A DNA stretch of 64,000 nucleotides from Chromatiaceae bacterium (GTDB taxonomy: Bacteria > Pseudomonadota > Gammaproteobacteria > Chromatiales > Chromatiaceae), in assembly GCA_025458165.1 (NCBI GenBank), contig JALOTB010000026.1, forward strand, positions 1 to 64,000. Direction: 5' to 3'. The translations under genes were made by a program, and so were the position numbers. Below are positions 1-9,950 of this stretch, one piece after another (positions within the stretch are counted from its first letter, which is position 1; each line of letters starts with the position of its first letter). The notes under the pieces were generated by a model that was not told the DNA's origin, ran no database searches, and saw only the letters and a list, made by a program, of their open reading frames with translations.

Positions 1-94
1 CTCACGGCGTCCGCCTTGGGTTTCGCTACGCTTCTCGTCACTCTTCGCGGTTACCTCCTCTCAGGTAACAAGTACATGCCCATGTCGGGCACAC
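1..94 (-). mobile_element. 5' end of a probable group II intron (partial, runs off the left edge)
   Basis: On the minus strand the radical SAM gene stops matching its family exactly where GTGTG begins (94 down to 90), which fits the GUGYG 5' consensus of group II introns. It is followed by a small hairpin (GCCC-gacat-GGGC) and a perfect inverted repeat, GTTACCT (50-56) and AGGTAAC (63-69) with a 6-nt loop, as expected for the start of intron domain I. The exon ends in TA, so exon TA plus intron G creates an in-frame TAG. Splicing to an exon starting with C or T would restore Tyr. The ribozyme core, the reverse transcriptase ORF and the 3' end lie outside the window. A different mobile element is possible. 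Confidence 0.6.
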
Positions 95-618
95 TAGGCG
101 GCCTGCAGCAGGCCGGCGAAACGGCCCTCGGCCTCGCCGGCGAACAGGGTGACCCCGGCATCCATTGCCGCAGTCAGCTCCGGCGGGACCTCGGGCAGCA
201 TCGCGAGGCAGCCGCTGACATGAAAGCCGCCGATCGCGACCGAAATGCCGGCCGCCCGAAACGGCCGGGCAAGGTCCATTGCCCGCGGGAACTGATTGGA
301 CTGGACGCCGACCAGGCACACGAGCCCATTCCCGCCGGCCCGTTGGATGCGCCGGATGATCCGCTGGACTGGAATCCGCGTGTTGGTCTCGTCGTAGGCG
401 TGGACCTCGATCGCGACGTCGGGGCCGAGTGCCTGCTGCTCTCGGGCCTCGAGCGTCAGGCCGTACAAGCTCGCGAGGGAGTTGGACGGAATCCATGCCT
501 TGACCCACTGAATCACATAGCCGTCGTCGTCGTAGTGGGACGGCTTAATCAGCTCGACGTGGAAGATCGTTTGCGCCGGTTGGACCGGCAGCGGGCTGGC
601 AGAAGGGGCTCGGGGCAA
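95..618 (-). pseudogene. B12-binding radical SAM protein, N-terminal part, interrupted by an intron-like insertion
   Basis: The translation (about 174 residues from the TTG at 618) is a cobalamin-binding N-terminal domain as found in B12-dependent radical SAM proteins. It contains VELIKPSHYDDDGYVIQW, a VCLVGVQSNQFPRA strand-loop, an IGGFHVSGCLAMLPE segment and an AGEAEGRF motif. The CxxxCxxC radical SAM half is absent because the frame hits TAG at 96-94, where the intron-like sequence starts. The TTG start is chosen because GGGAGAG lies just upstream; an in-frame ATG at 681 gives a less conserved extension. If the intron splices, the gene could still be functional. Specific substrate unknown. 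Confidence 0.65.
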
Positions 619-822
619 TGGGCTCTCCCGGAGGAGTCGGCAGATGCTGCGGACCCCACCTGGGGTCCGGCGGTCGGGCACGGACCCTGCGGCATCGCGA
701 TCAGGATGCGCCGCACCCTAACATCGCGGGCCGGGGGCGGACAAGCGCCCGCCCCCGACCGGTGCGAGCAGATCCGGCCGCGTCCCCGCGAGGTCCAGCG
801 CGGCTCTGCTCCGGCCCGTGTC

Positions 823-3800
823 TCAGCACCCCCGGCGATACCGCAGATCCAGGGTATAGGGATGGTCCCCGGCCGGCTCCTCGGGCGGCGGGTCGATGGT
901 CCCCGGTGTGTGGCCCATGGCGCGAAAGCGGGCGATGCGCCGGCTCTCGGCCTCGTAGGCGTTGACCGGGAAGCTGTCGTAGCTGCGCCCCCCCGGGTGG
1001 GCGACGTAGTAGGTGCAGCCGCCGAGGCTGTGGCGGTTCCAGGTGTCGACGATCTCGAACACGAGCGGGCTGTGCGCCGGGATGGTCGGGTGCAGGCCCG
1101 AGGGCGGCTGCCAGGCCTTGAAGCGCACCCCGGCGACCGACTCGCCCTTGCGCCCGGTGGGGCGCAGCGGGACCCGCCGCTGGTTGCAGGCGAGCACGTA
1201 GCGGTCGCCCGCCAGCCCGTCGGCCTTGACCTGCATGCGCTCGACCGAGGAGTCGACGTAGCGCGCGGTGCCCTGGGCCGTGACCTCCTCGCCCAGCACG
1301 TGCCAGGGCTCGATCGCCGCGCGCAGCTCCACGCGGATGCCCGTCTCGGTCACCAGGTCGCCGTAGTGGGGGAAGCGGAACTCGAAGAAGGGGTCAAACC
1401 AGGTCGCCTCGAACCCGTAGCCGGCGCGCCTCAGATCGCAGATGACGTCCTCGAAGTCCTGGCGCACAAAGTGCGGCAGCAGGAAGCGGTCGTGCCAGGC
1501 TCATGCGCGGGTGCGGCGGCATCTCGAAGGCGCGGAACTCCACCAGCCCCTGGCGCCCCGCAGCGGTGTCCGGGGAGTAGAGCTTATCGATGCAGAACTC
1601 GGTGCGGTGGGTGTTGCCAGTCACATCGGCGAGCAGGTTCCTGAGCACCCTGTCGACCAGCCAGGGCTGAGGGATCTCGCCCGCGGGGATCTGCTGGAAG
1701 GCGATCTCCAGATTGTAGAGGGCATCGTCGCGTGCCTCGTCGACCCTTGGGGCCTGGCTGGTGGGGCCGACGAACATCCCCGAGAAGAGGTAGGACAGGC
1801 TCGGGTGGTGCTGCCAGTAGCTGAGCAGGCTGGCGAGCAGATCGGGGCGGCGCAGCAGCGGGCTATCCGCTGGGGTCGGACCCCCGAGGGTGACGTGGTT
1901 GCCGCCGCCGGTGCCGGTGTGGCGCCCGTCGAGCAGGAACTTCTCGGTCCCGAGCCGCGACAGGCGAGCCTCCTCGTAGAGGACATGGGTGTCGCTCACC
2001 ATCTGGTCCCAGGACTCGGCCGGGTGGATGTTGACCTCGATGACGCCGGGGTCTGGGGTGACGGCGAGCTTGAGCAGGCGCGGGTCGCGCGGCGGCTCGT
2101 AGCCCTCCAGCACCACCGGGAGCCCCAGCTCCGCCGCGGTCTCTTCGATGCAGGCCACGAGGTCGAGCCAGTGCTCGGCGTGGGTCAGCGGCGGCAGGAA
2201 GACATAGAGCCGGCCCTGGCGCGGCTCGATACAGAGGCCAGTGCGCACGAGATCCGGTGGGTGGTCGCCGCTCGGGGCCACCTGCTCACGCAGTCCCACG
2301 TGGGGGGCCGCGAGCGGGGCCAAGAGGCTGTAGCGGCGGCGAACCTCATCGCTCGGCCGGGCGAGGGGACCGCGCGGCTCGAAGGGGTTGCGCTCCGGTG
2401 CGACGTCCAGCTCACCCTCGGGGACGTAGGGCAGGGCGTCGAGCGGCAGGCGGTAGCCCATCGGCGAGTCGCCGGGGATCAGAAACAGGGTCCCGTCGCG
2501 GAAGGTCCAGCGCCCGCCCCGCCAGTTGCCGTGCGGCGGCAGTCCCGCCCAACGCAGCGGCAAGACGTAGCCTACCGCTTCGTTCAAACCCTTTTGGAAA
2601 AGGCGGGTCAGGCGGGCCCGCTCCAGCGGCTCCCTGAGCTTGTTGTCGAGCGGATCGACGTTCGCGGGGAGCCGAGCCTCTTTCCATAGGTAGTAGAAGA
2701 CATCCTCGTAGGCCGGGAGCGCCAGCCCGGGGTCCACCCCCAGGTAGCGCGCCAGGGTGCGCACGAAGCGCTCGGCCTCGGGGCGACCATGGCCAGCGCT
2801 GCGGCGCTCCCCAGCGAAGAGGCTCTGGTCCCGCCAGACCGGCTCGCCGTCGCGTCGCCAGATGCAGGACAGGGCCCAGCGCGGGAGCTGCTCGCCCGGG
2901 TACCATTTGCCCTGGCCGATGTGCAAGGCCCCGCCCGGGCCGAAGCGGTCCTTCAAGCGGGCGAGCAGGTCCTCGGCCAGCAATTTCTTGGTCGGGCCAA
3001 GCGCCGCGGTGCTCCACTCCTCCCCGTCCATGTCGTCGATCGAGACGAAGGTCGGCTCGCCCCCCATGGTGAGCCGCACGTCGTTCGCGTTGAGCTCGGC
3101 GTCGACGGCGTGACCCAGGTCCTCGATCGCCTGCCACTGCGCGTCGGTGTAGGGCTTGGTCACGCGCGGATCCTCGTGGACACGCTCGACCTGGTTGTGG
3201 AAATAGAACTCGACCTCCGCCTTCTCGGTGGCCCCGGTGATCGGCGCGGCCGAGAGGGGGTCGGGCGAGCAGGCGAGCGGGATGTGCCCCTCGCCCGCGA
3301 AGAGTCCGGAGGTCGGGTCGAGCCCGAGCCAGCCGGCACCGGGGACGTAGACCTCGGCCCAGGCGTGCAGGTCGGTGAAGTCCGCGGTCGGCCCCGAGGG
3401 CCCGTCGAGGGATTTGACGTCCGGGGCGAGCTGCACCAGGTAGCCGGAGACGAAGCGCGCGGCCAGCCCGAGGTGACGGAGGATCTGCACCAGGAGCCAG
3501 CCCGAATCGCGGCAGGACCCCTTGGCGAGCCCCAGGGTCTCCTCACAGGCCTGGATTCCCGGCTCCATCCGGATCACGTAGCCGATGTCCTGCTGCAGCC
3601 GCTGGTTGAGATCGACCAGGAAGTCCACCGTGCGGCGCGGGCTGCGGTCCACCTCCGCCAGCCACTCAAGGAGCCGCGGCCCGGCCTCCTTGACCTCCAG
3701 GTAGGGGATCAGCTCGCGGGAGAGCTGGGCGTCGTACTGGAAGGGGAAGTCGTGGGCGTAGGGCTCGAGGAAGAAGTCGAACGGGTTGATCGTCACCATC

Positions 3801-4051
3801 TCGGCGATCAGGTCCACCTCGACCGAGAGCGTCTTCGCCTTCTCCGGGAAGACCACGCGCGCCAGGTAGTTTCCAAAGGGGTCCTGCTGCCAGTTGATGA
3901 AATGCGTCTCGGGTGCGATCTTGAGCGCGTAGGAGAGGATCGGCGTGCGGCAGTGTGGGGCCGGGCGCAGGCGCACGATGTGGGGCGCGATCGCGACGGG
4001 ACGCTCGAAGCGGTACTCGGTCTTGTGGTTGATGGCGACGTGGATCGACAT
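823..4051 (-). pseudogene. Transglutaminase/DUF2126 fusion protein with out-of-frame internal deletion
   Basis: This is a two-domain protein. Residues 1-250 are a bacterial transglutaminase region with its N-terminal beta domain and a complete triad (Cys180 in KGSC, His229 in LHAWAEVY, Asp245 in GLDPTSG). From about residue 300 it continues as DUF2126, a putative amidoligase domain. The first frame is intact for about 852 residues to EMPPHPRMSL (near 1496). The conserved continuation HDRFLLPHFVRQDFEDV is read in another frame from 1494 to the TGA at 823. The DUF2126 paralogue at 4209-6152 has about 29 further residues at this point, so roughly 86 bp are missing. With them the protein would be about 1,100 residues, normal for the family. 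Real mutation and assembly error cannot be told apart here. It is divergent from the rest of the cluster. Confidence 0.8.
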
Positions 4052-4208
4052 GGGCTGTCGGGTCTCCGGGAGGGGGTGCTTGGGTGGTTAAGCAGGGGCC
4101 GTGCCATCGGTGGCGACGGCCGCTCGGATGGGCGGTTAAGATCCCACAATCCCCCGCCCCTGTCGCGCGCGCCGCGGCCGCACCTCCCAGCCAGGCCGAT
4201 CCAGGATC

Positions 4209-6152
4209 ATGAGTGAGCGGCTCGACGACGCGGAGGTGGCGACCGCCCTGGCGGATCTCGACCGGCGTATCTCGGCCCTCGGGCTTGACATCTGGATCGG
4301 CGCCGAGCCCACCTTTACCGACCGCTTCTCGTCCGCGCCCGAGTGGCTCAGTCAGGCGCTGGGCGCCGACAAGGAGGCCCGCGCCCGCCGGCTCGTCGCT
4401 CGGCTGGCCGCTGAGGCGCCCGGCGCCGCCCTGCTGCGCACGCCGGGACGTCGCTACCCGGGCGAGGCCGAACCGCGCTTTAGCTACGGGCTGCTGGCAA
4501 GGCGTGACGGCACCCCGGTCTGGGCGGGGCCGCCCGATCCGTTACGCGGGGGCGCACCCGCCGATCCGCAGGCCCTGGAGCGACTCGACGCCTGCCTCAG
4601 CGCCGAGCTGGGTTCCGCCGGCGGGGGCGCTGCGCCCGCGACGGCGCTCGTGACCGACGGGGGTGCGGTGTACTTGGCCCTGGACGTGCCGGCCAGCGAT
4701 GCGGACGGCTACGAGCGGCTCCTGCGACTCGCCGCACACGCGGCGAACACCGCGGGTATCGCCGGGCTCATCCTGCGCGGGGCGGCACCGCCACCGGACC
4801 CCGCACTCGCCTGGTCGACCCTGACCCCGGACCCGGGGGTAATCGAGGTCAATCAGGCCCCTTGGCCCAGCGTCTACGACCTCTGGGGGGCGAATCGTCC
4901 GCTCTACCGGGCGGCGGCCGAGGAGGGTCTGACCCCGCTTCGGCTGCACTACAACGGGCTGGTGGACGACTCCGGCGGCGGCGGGCAGTTGAGCATCGGC
5001 GGACCGACCCCGGAGGCGAGTCCGTTTCGCGTCCAACCCCAGCTCCTGCCGCGGTTGGTGCGCTACCTCAACCGGCATCCGTCCCTTTCGTACTGGTTCG
5101 CGCCCCACTACCTGGGCGCTTGCAGCCAGGCTCCCAGACCCGACGAGGGGGTGGCCGACCTCTTCGACGAGCTCGGGCTCGCGCTGGAGCAGCTCGCCGA
5201 ACGACCTGGGGCCGATCCGGCCTTCGTCTGGCGGAGCCTGAGCCCGTTCCTGCGCGACGTCTCCGGCGACAGCCATCGCAGCGAGCTCAATATCGAGAAG
5301 CTGTGGAGCCTCTGGCCGCGGCCGGATGCGATCGATGGGGTGGTGGAGTTTCGCGCCTTCCGCATGGGACCCACGCCCGAGCATCTGGCGGCCCTCGCGG
5401 CCTTGATTCGGGCCCTGGTCGCGATGCTGATGGTCCGACCCTACGAGGCGCCGCTCGTGCGCTGGGGCGAGCGGCTGCACGACCGCTTCGCGCTGCCGTA
5501 TTTCCTCTTGCAGGACCTCGACGAGGTCCTCGCCGAGCTCGCCGACTCGGGCCTCGGGCTCGATCCGATCCTAACCGACCGGCTGCGCGCAGACCCCGGG
5601 CGCGAGATCGGGCAGGTCAACTTGGGCAGCACGGTGCTCACCCTCTCCTCGGCATTAGAGTTCTGGCCCCAGGTCGGCGATACGCTGAGCCAACCGGCCG
5701 ACAGCCGACTGGTCGACGCCAGTACCGCGCGGCTGCAGGTCCTGCTGTGCGGAGGGTCGGCTGAGTCGCTCGCCGGCTGGCGGCTCACGATCAACGGGTT
5801 CCTTGTCCCGTTGCACGTCGAGGGCGGGCCAGGCGAACCGGCCGCCCTGATCGGGGTGCGTTACCGCCGCTTCCCGGCCGGCCCGCTCGGACTGCACCCA
5901 GGCATCGAGCCGGTGCTGCCGATCCGTCTGCGGCTGGACCATGTGGACGGCCGCCGCTGCGAGCTGGACTACCACGAGTGGCGTCCGGACGGCGGCCCCT
6001 ACCCGGACCTGCCTGGGGATCTCGACGAGGCCGCCCGCCGGCGCGCCGAGCGGCTAGTGACCAGGCTCGGCGAGGTCGGCGCGCCCGACCCCGCCGGCGA
6101 GCCGCGCGCCGCGGCGCTGAGCGACTACGGCTTCGACCTGCGCCGGACCTAA
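4209..6152 (+). CDS. Stand-alone DUF2126 (putative amidoligase) protein
   Basis: This 647-residue protein matches the DUF2126 half of the preceding divergent gene but has no transglutaminase domain. It begins at the conserved GAEPTF segment and keeps WSTLTPDPGVIEVNQAPWPS, a Gly-rich SGGGGQLSIGGPTPE loop, HPSLSYWFAPHYLG and DVSGDSHRSELNIEKLW. These blocks are shared with its paralogue, which has VTPDPGVIEVNIHPAESW and GTGGGNHVTLGGPTP. DUF2126 is annotated as a putative amidoligase, i.e. it may join a carboxylate to an amine, but no substrate is known to me. It heads a plus-strand run with an ATP-grasp, an alpha-E and a transglutaminase-like gene. A duplication followed by loss of the N-terminal domain is the simplest origin. 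Confidence 0.85.
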   Translation: MSERLDDAEVATALADLDRRISALGLDIWIGAEPTFTDRFSSAPEWLSQALGADKEARARRLVARLAAEAPGAALLRTPGRRYPGEAEPRFSYGLLARRDGTPVWAGPPDPLRGGAPADPQALERLDACLSAELGSAGGGAAPATALVTDGGAVYLALDVPASDADGYERLLRLAAHAANTAGIAGLILRGAAPPPDPALAWSTLTPDPGVIEVNQAPWPSVYDLWGANRPLYRAAAEEGLTPLRLHYNGLVDDSGGGGQLSIGGPTPEASPFRVQPQLLPRLVRYLNRHPSLSYWFAPHYLGACSQAPRPDEGVADLFDELGLALEQLAERPGADPAFVWRSLSPFLRDVSGDSHRSELNIEKLWSLWPRPDAIDGVVEFRAFRMGPTPEHLAALAALIRALVAMLMVRPYEAPLVRWGERLHDRFALPYFLLQDLDEVLAELADSGLGLDPILTDRLRADPGREIGQVNLGSTVLTLSSALEFWPQVGDTLSQPADSRLVDASTARLQVLLCGGSAESLAGWRLTINGFLVPLHVEGGPGEPAALIGVRYRRFPAGPLGLHPGIEPVLPIRLRLDHVDGRRCELDYHEWRPDGGPYPDLPGDLDEAARRRAERLVTRLGEVGAPDPAGEPRAAALSDYGFDLRRT

Positions 6153-6392
6153 TCGGGCGGCCGCGGGCTACCCACCGGCGAACCGCGAGGCTCACCGGCA
6201 TGCACCGTTTCGGATCAACGGTCGGGCCGCTGGCGCCAGGCTGCACTGGCCTGGGGCGGCCCGCCCTCGGGCCGCCCCTGGTCGACGGCGAGCGCCCTGG
6301 GACGGCTGCTCGCCGATGCCAGTCGGGCGCTGGGCAGTGTTTGGCGCGAATCATGCTTACTTATCTGAAAAGCGCCTTCCCCCCGAGGCCCT

Positions 6393-7862
6393 ATGACCCC
6401 CATGCGCCAGCTCCAGAGCAGCAGCCAAACCGGCGGCCCCCCCCCGCGGACCGTCGCTTATCACGAGTTCTACCGCGACGACTTCCGCCCCCGCGAGCAC
6501 TATCTGCCGATGTGGGAGCATATCCAGAGGACCGGCCAGAGCCTGCTGGACACCAAGGCGCGGGAGGCGCACCTCGCCCTGCACACCGAAGGGGTCACCT
6601 TCACGGTCTACTCCAACCAGGACGAGGGGATCGAGCGCGTCTGGCCCTTTGATATCTTGCCGCGCATCATCACGGCGGAGGAATGGCACGCGCTGGAGGC
6701 CGGGCTCAAGCAGCGCATCCGTGCCCTCAACCTCTTCCTCAAGGACCTCTATCACGGCCAACGCATCCTCAAGGACGGCGTGGTGCCGCCCGAGCTGATC
6801 TACCGCGGCAAGGACTTCCGCCGAGAGATCATGGACATAGATCCACCCCACGACATCTACACCCACATCAGCGGGGTCGATCTCATCCGCGACGAGCAGG
6901 GCCGCTACCTGGTCCTGGAGGACAACCTGCGCACGCCTTCCGGGGTCTCGTACATGATCGAGAACCGCATCGTCGAGCGGCGCATCCTCCCCGAGTTCTT
7001 CCACCGCTACCAGGTCCGGCGGGTCGAGCACTACCCAGCGCTTTTGCTCCAGGCCCTGCGCTACCTGTCCCCGCGCGGCGCCGAGGACGCGACTATCGTC
7101 GTCCTCACCCCCGGCATCTTCAACTCGGCCTACTTCGAGCACACCTTCCTCGCCAAGGAGATGGGGGTGGAGCTCGCCGAGGGCCGCGACCTGGTCTGCA
7201 AGAACGACAAGGTCTACCTCAAGACCACCCGCGGGCTGAGGCGCGTGGACGTGATCTACCGCCGGGTGGACGACGACTTCCTCGATCCGCTCGTCTTCCG
7301 CCCCGACTCGGTGCTCGGGCTGGCCGGCGTGATCAATGCCTGGCGCGCGGGGAACGTCGCCCTGGTCAACGCCCCGGGCAGCGGGATCGCCGACGACAAG
7401 GCGGTCTATGCCTATGTCCCCGAGATCATTCGCTACTACCTCGGCGAGACCCCGATCCTCCAGAACGTGCCGACCTACCAGATGACCGACCCCCAAGACC
7501 GCGCCTACGTCCTCGACAACCTGGAGCGGATGGTCGTCAAGGCGGTCGCGGAGTCCGGTGGCTACGGGATGCTCATGGGACCTTCGTCGACACCGGCGCA
7601 GCGCGCCGAGTTCGCCCGCAAGATCGGCGAGAACCCCCGCAACTATATCGCCCAGCCGGTGGTGCAGCTTTCACGTCACATCTGCTACCTGGACGGCGAG
7701 CTGGAGTCCCGCCATCTGGATCTGCGCCCCTTCATCATCTACGGCGAGGACATCGAGGTCGTCCCCGGGGGGCTGACCCGGGTGGCGCTCACCAAGGGCT
7801 CGCTGGTCGTCAACTCCTCCCAGGGGGGTGGGAGCAAGGACACCTGGGTGCTGGCGGAATGA
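6393..7862 (+). CDS. Circularly permuted type 2 ATP-grasp protein
   Basis: The 489-residue product has hallmarks of the circularly permuted ATP-grasp family (DUF404/DUF407, COG2308): YHEFYRDDFRPREHY near the N-terminus, FTVYSNQDEGIERVWPFDI, GVDLIRDEQGRYLVLEDN with acidic metal-binding residues, TPSGVSYMIENR, GNVALVNAPGSGIADDKAVY, and a C-terminal region ending in VNSSQGGGSKDTWVL. ATP-grasp enzymes form acyl-phosphate intermediates to make amide or peptide bonds. It lies 4 nt upstream of the alpha-E gene, so the two are probably co-translated. ATG codons at 6393 and 6402 are both possible starts. About 240 bp separate it from the DUF2126 gene, so a separate promoter is possible. Confidence 0.93.
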   Translation: MTPMRQLQSSSQTGGPPPRTVAYHEFYRDDFRPREHYLPMWEHIQRTGQSLLDTKAREAHLALHTEGVTFTVYSNQDEGIERVWPFDILPRIITAEEWHALEAGLKQRIRALNLFLKDLYHGQRILKDGVVPPELIYRGKDFRREIMDIDPPHDIYTHISGVDLIRDEQGRYLVLEDNLRTPSGVSYMIENRIVERRILPEFFHRYQVRRVEHYPALLLQALRYLSPRGAEDATIVVLTPGIFNSAYFEHTFLAKEMGVELAEGRDLVCKNDKVYLKTTRGLRRVDVIYRRVDDDFLDPLVFRPDSVLGLAGVINAWRAGNVALVNAPGSGIADDKAVYAYVPEIIRYYLGETPILQNVPTYQMTDPQDRAYVLDNLERMVVKAVAESGGYGMLMGPSSTPAQRAEFARKIGENPRNYIAQPVVQLSRHICYLDGELESRHLDLRPFIIYGEDIEVVPGGLTRVALTKGSLVVNSSQGGGSKDTWVLAE

Positions 7863-7866
7863 GTCG

Positions 7867-8829
7867 ATGCTGAGCCGCATCGGCGAGTCGCTCTATTGGA
7901 TGACGCGGTACCTGGAGCGCGCGGACGGCACTGCGCGCATCCTGGACATCAACGTCGTCTACATGTTGGAGGCCGACGAGGGAACCACCGAGGAGGGGCA
8001 ATGGCGCCCCCTGCTCAGCATCGTCGAGGGCGATGATGCCTACGGCGGGCGCTACCCGGACGGGGTGATTACCGTCCAGCGCGTGATCCACTTCCTGACC
8101 CAGGACAAGGCCAACCCCGGCTCGCTGTACAACAGCCTGCGCATGGCCCGCGAGAACGCCCGGGTGGTGCGCGATCGCATCTCCAACGAGATGTGGGAGG
8201 CGATCAATCAGTTCTGGCTGGAGGTCGACAAGCACCTGAAGACCGCGCTTCAGCCCTGGCGCGCAGCGGAGTTCTACTCCTACGTCCACCGCGAGGTGGC
8301 ACTCTTCTTCGGCCTCACGCAGAGCACCATGATCCGCGGCGAGGCCTACGGCTTCACGGTCCTAGGGAGTCTGCTGGAGCGCGCCGACATGACCGCGCGC
8401 ATCCTCGACGTGCGCTACCACCTGCTGCTGCCCGACGTCGCGCTGGTCGGCTCGCCGCTCGACTACTACCAGTGGGGCGCGCTGCTCAAGTCCCTGTCCG
8501 GCTTCGAGGCCTACCGGCGCCGGTACCACGGCGGGATCCGCCCGATCGACGTGGTCGAGTTCGTGGTGCTCAACCCCGACTTCCCGCGATCGCTGGCCTA
8601 CTGCGTCGAGAACATGGACCGCGCCCTGGCACGCATCGGCGTCCCGCCGGAAGGCGCCGTGGAAGGGGCGCTCACCGCCCTGCGCGCGCACCTCGCCGGT
8701 ACGAGTCCGCGGGAGATCCTTGACCAGGGGCTGCACGAGTACCTGGAATGCTTCCTCATCCTACTCGCCCGGCTCGCCGACGCCCTGCAGGCCGACCTCT
8801 TCGAGGCCCACCTGGGGGACGGCGAGTGA
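7867..8829 (+). CDS. Alpha-E domain-containing protein
   Basis: This 320-residue, mostly helical protein starts with MLSRIGESLYWMTRYLERAD, the typical N-terminus of the alpha-E family (COG2307), which always travels with circularly permuted ATP-grasp proteins. Two further ERAD/TAR segments (LLERADMTARILDVRYHLLL) are family features. The ATG at 7867 follows the previous stop by 4 nt, and the 3' end overlaps the next GTG start. Catalytic activity is not established for the family; a role as helical partner of the ATP-grasp protein is inference. Confidence 0.92.
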   Translation: MLSRIGESLYWMTRYLERADGTARILDINVVYMLEADEGTTEEGQWRPLLSIVEGDDAYGGRYPDGVITVQRVIHFLTQDKANPGSLYNSLRMARENARVVRDRISNEMWEAINQFWLEVDKHLKTALQPWRAAEFYSYVHREVALFFGLTQSTMIRGEAYGFTVLGSLLERADMTARILDVRYHLLLPDVALVGSPLDYYQWGALLKSLSGFEAYRRRYHGGIRPIDVVEFVVLNPDFPRSLAYCVENMDRALARIGVPPEGAVEGALTALRAHLAGTSPREILDQGLHEYLECFLILLARLADALQADLFEAHLGDGE

Positions 8830-9719
8830 GGTACCGGATCGAGCGGGCGAGCCGGCGGTTCTTCGACCAGCCGGTGCGCGAGCATCACGTCCAGGTGCGG
8901 CTCGCGCCCTGGGAGTCGGACACTCAGCGGGTGCTGAGCTGTAACCTGAGCATTGACCCGCCGGCCGAGCCCGCCTGCGCCCGCGACTGCTTTGGCAACC
9001 AGGTCCATCGCTTCGCGCTGATCGGGGCGCACGACCGCCTGATCACGCGGCTGGTGGCGGAAGTCGAAACCCGCCTGGTCAACCCCTTCGACTTCGAGCC
9101 GATCCCCCCCAGCCGCGAGCACGACTGGATCGCCCACAGCCTCCGCCAGGCACCGCGGCTGCTCGACTTCGTCCTGCACCGCAGCGACTTCACCCCCGCC
9201 CTGCCGGAGACCCTCGGCGAGACGTCGCCCCCCACCTTCGACCCGGGCGCGGCGATCCTCGGGCAGGTCCAGGGGGCGATGGACTGGATCAGCGCCGCGT
9301 TCGCGTCCCGATCGATGGGCAACGAGACGCCGGCACCGCTCGCCGACCTGATCGCATCCGGCCGCGGCGGCCCGTCCGAGCTCGCCCACCTGCTGATCGC
9401 ACTGGTCCGAGGCTGGGGGGTGCCGGTCCGCTATGTCACCGGCTACATCGATCCGGGCTACTTCGAGCCCGACGAGGACGCCGCGGGCGAGTCCGCCGCG
9501 CCCTGCCCGCAGACCCGCCACGCCTGGGCCGAGGTGCTGGTCCCAGGGGCCGGCTGGCGCGGCTTCGACCCGTCCACCGGACTGCTCGCGGACGATAGCT
9601 ATATCGGCGTCGCCGTCGGCCGAGATGCCGCGGACGTCCCGAGCGAGCGGTCGATCTTCAAGGGCGAGGGCTCGGCCGCGGAGACCCAGGTCGATCTGAG
9701 CGTGACGCGGTTGGAGTAG
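8826..9719 (+). CDS. Transglutaminase-like protein lacking the catalytic Cys
   Basis: The 297-residue product has the bacterial transglutaminase N-terminal beta domain (VNPFDFEPIP near residue 86) and a transglutaminase core. His232 (RHAWAEVLVPGAGW) and Asp248 (GFDPSTG) of the triad are present. The nucleophile position, Cys in relatives (G-x-C-x-D-x-A-H-L) and in the paralogue at 823-4051, reads GGPSELAHL here, with Pro183 in place of Cys. A classical thiol mechanism is therefore unlikely, and this looks like a pseudoenzyme or a binding module. The GTG start overlaps the alpha-E stop codon by 4 nt, so translation is coupled. Confidence 0.88.
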   Translation: MRYRIERASRRFFDQPVREHHVQVRLAPWESDTQRVLSCNLSIDPPAEPACARDCFGNQVHRFALIGAHDRLITRLVAEVETRLVNPFDFEPIPPSREHDWIAHSLRQAPRLLDFVLHRSDFTPALPETLGETSPPTFDPGAAILGQVQGAMDWISAAFASRSMGNETPAPLADLIASGRGGPSELAHLLIALVRGWGVPVRYVTGYIDPGYFEPDEDAAGESAAPCPQTRHAWAEVLVPGAGWRGFDPSTGLLADDSYIGVAVGRDAADVPSERSIFKGEGSAAETQVDLSVTRLE

Positions 9720-9950
9720 CCCGACGCCTGCCCCCCAGCGCATCCCCAAGATCCACCCCTGTCCGTCCGCCAACGCCCGCTCGTCGGCGCATCAGCCGCT
9801 CGGCGACCGCCCGGCGCTTCCAGTTGGCCCCGGCCCGCGCACGCGTTGCGCCGTTGCTCCGGGCGCGACTAAAGCGCTCGCTCGGAGAAGCCCCGCAGAC
9901 CGGGCGGCCGTACAGGCTCATCCGTCGCAACCGCGGACCAGGACGGCGCG

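Noticed and set aside
16..2689. Long plus-strand open frames over the radical SAM and transglutaminase/DUF2126 genes
   Set aside because: They lie opposite conserved minus-strand proteins, have no recognisable domains and show the Arg/Pro/Gly-rich composition of antisense frames in GC-rich DNA.
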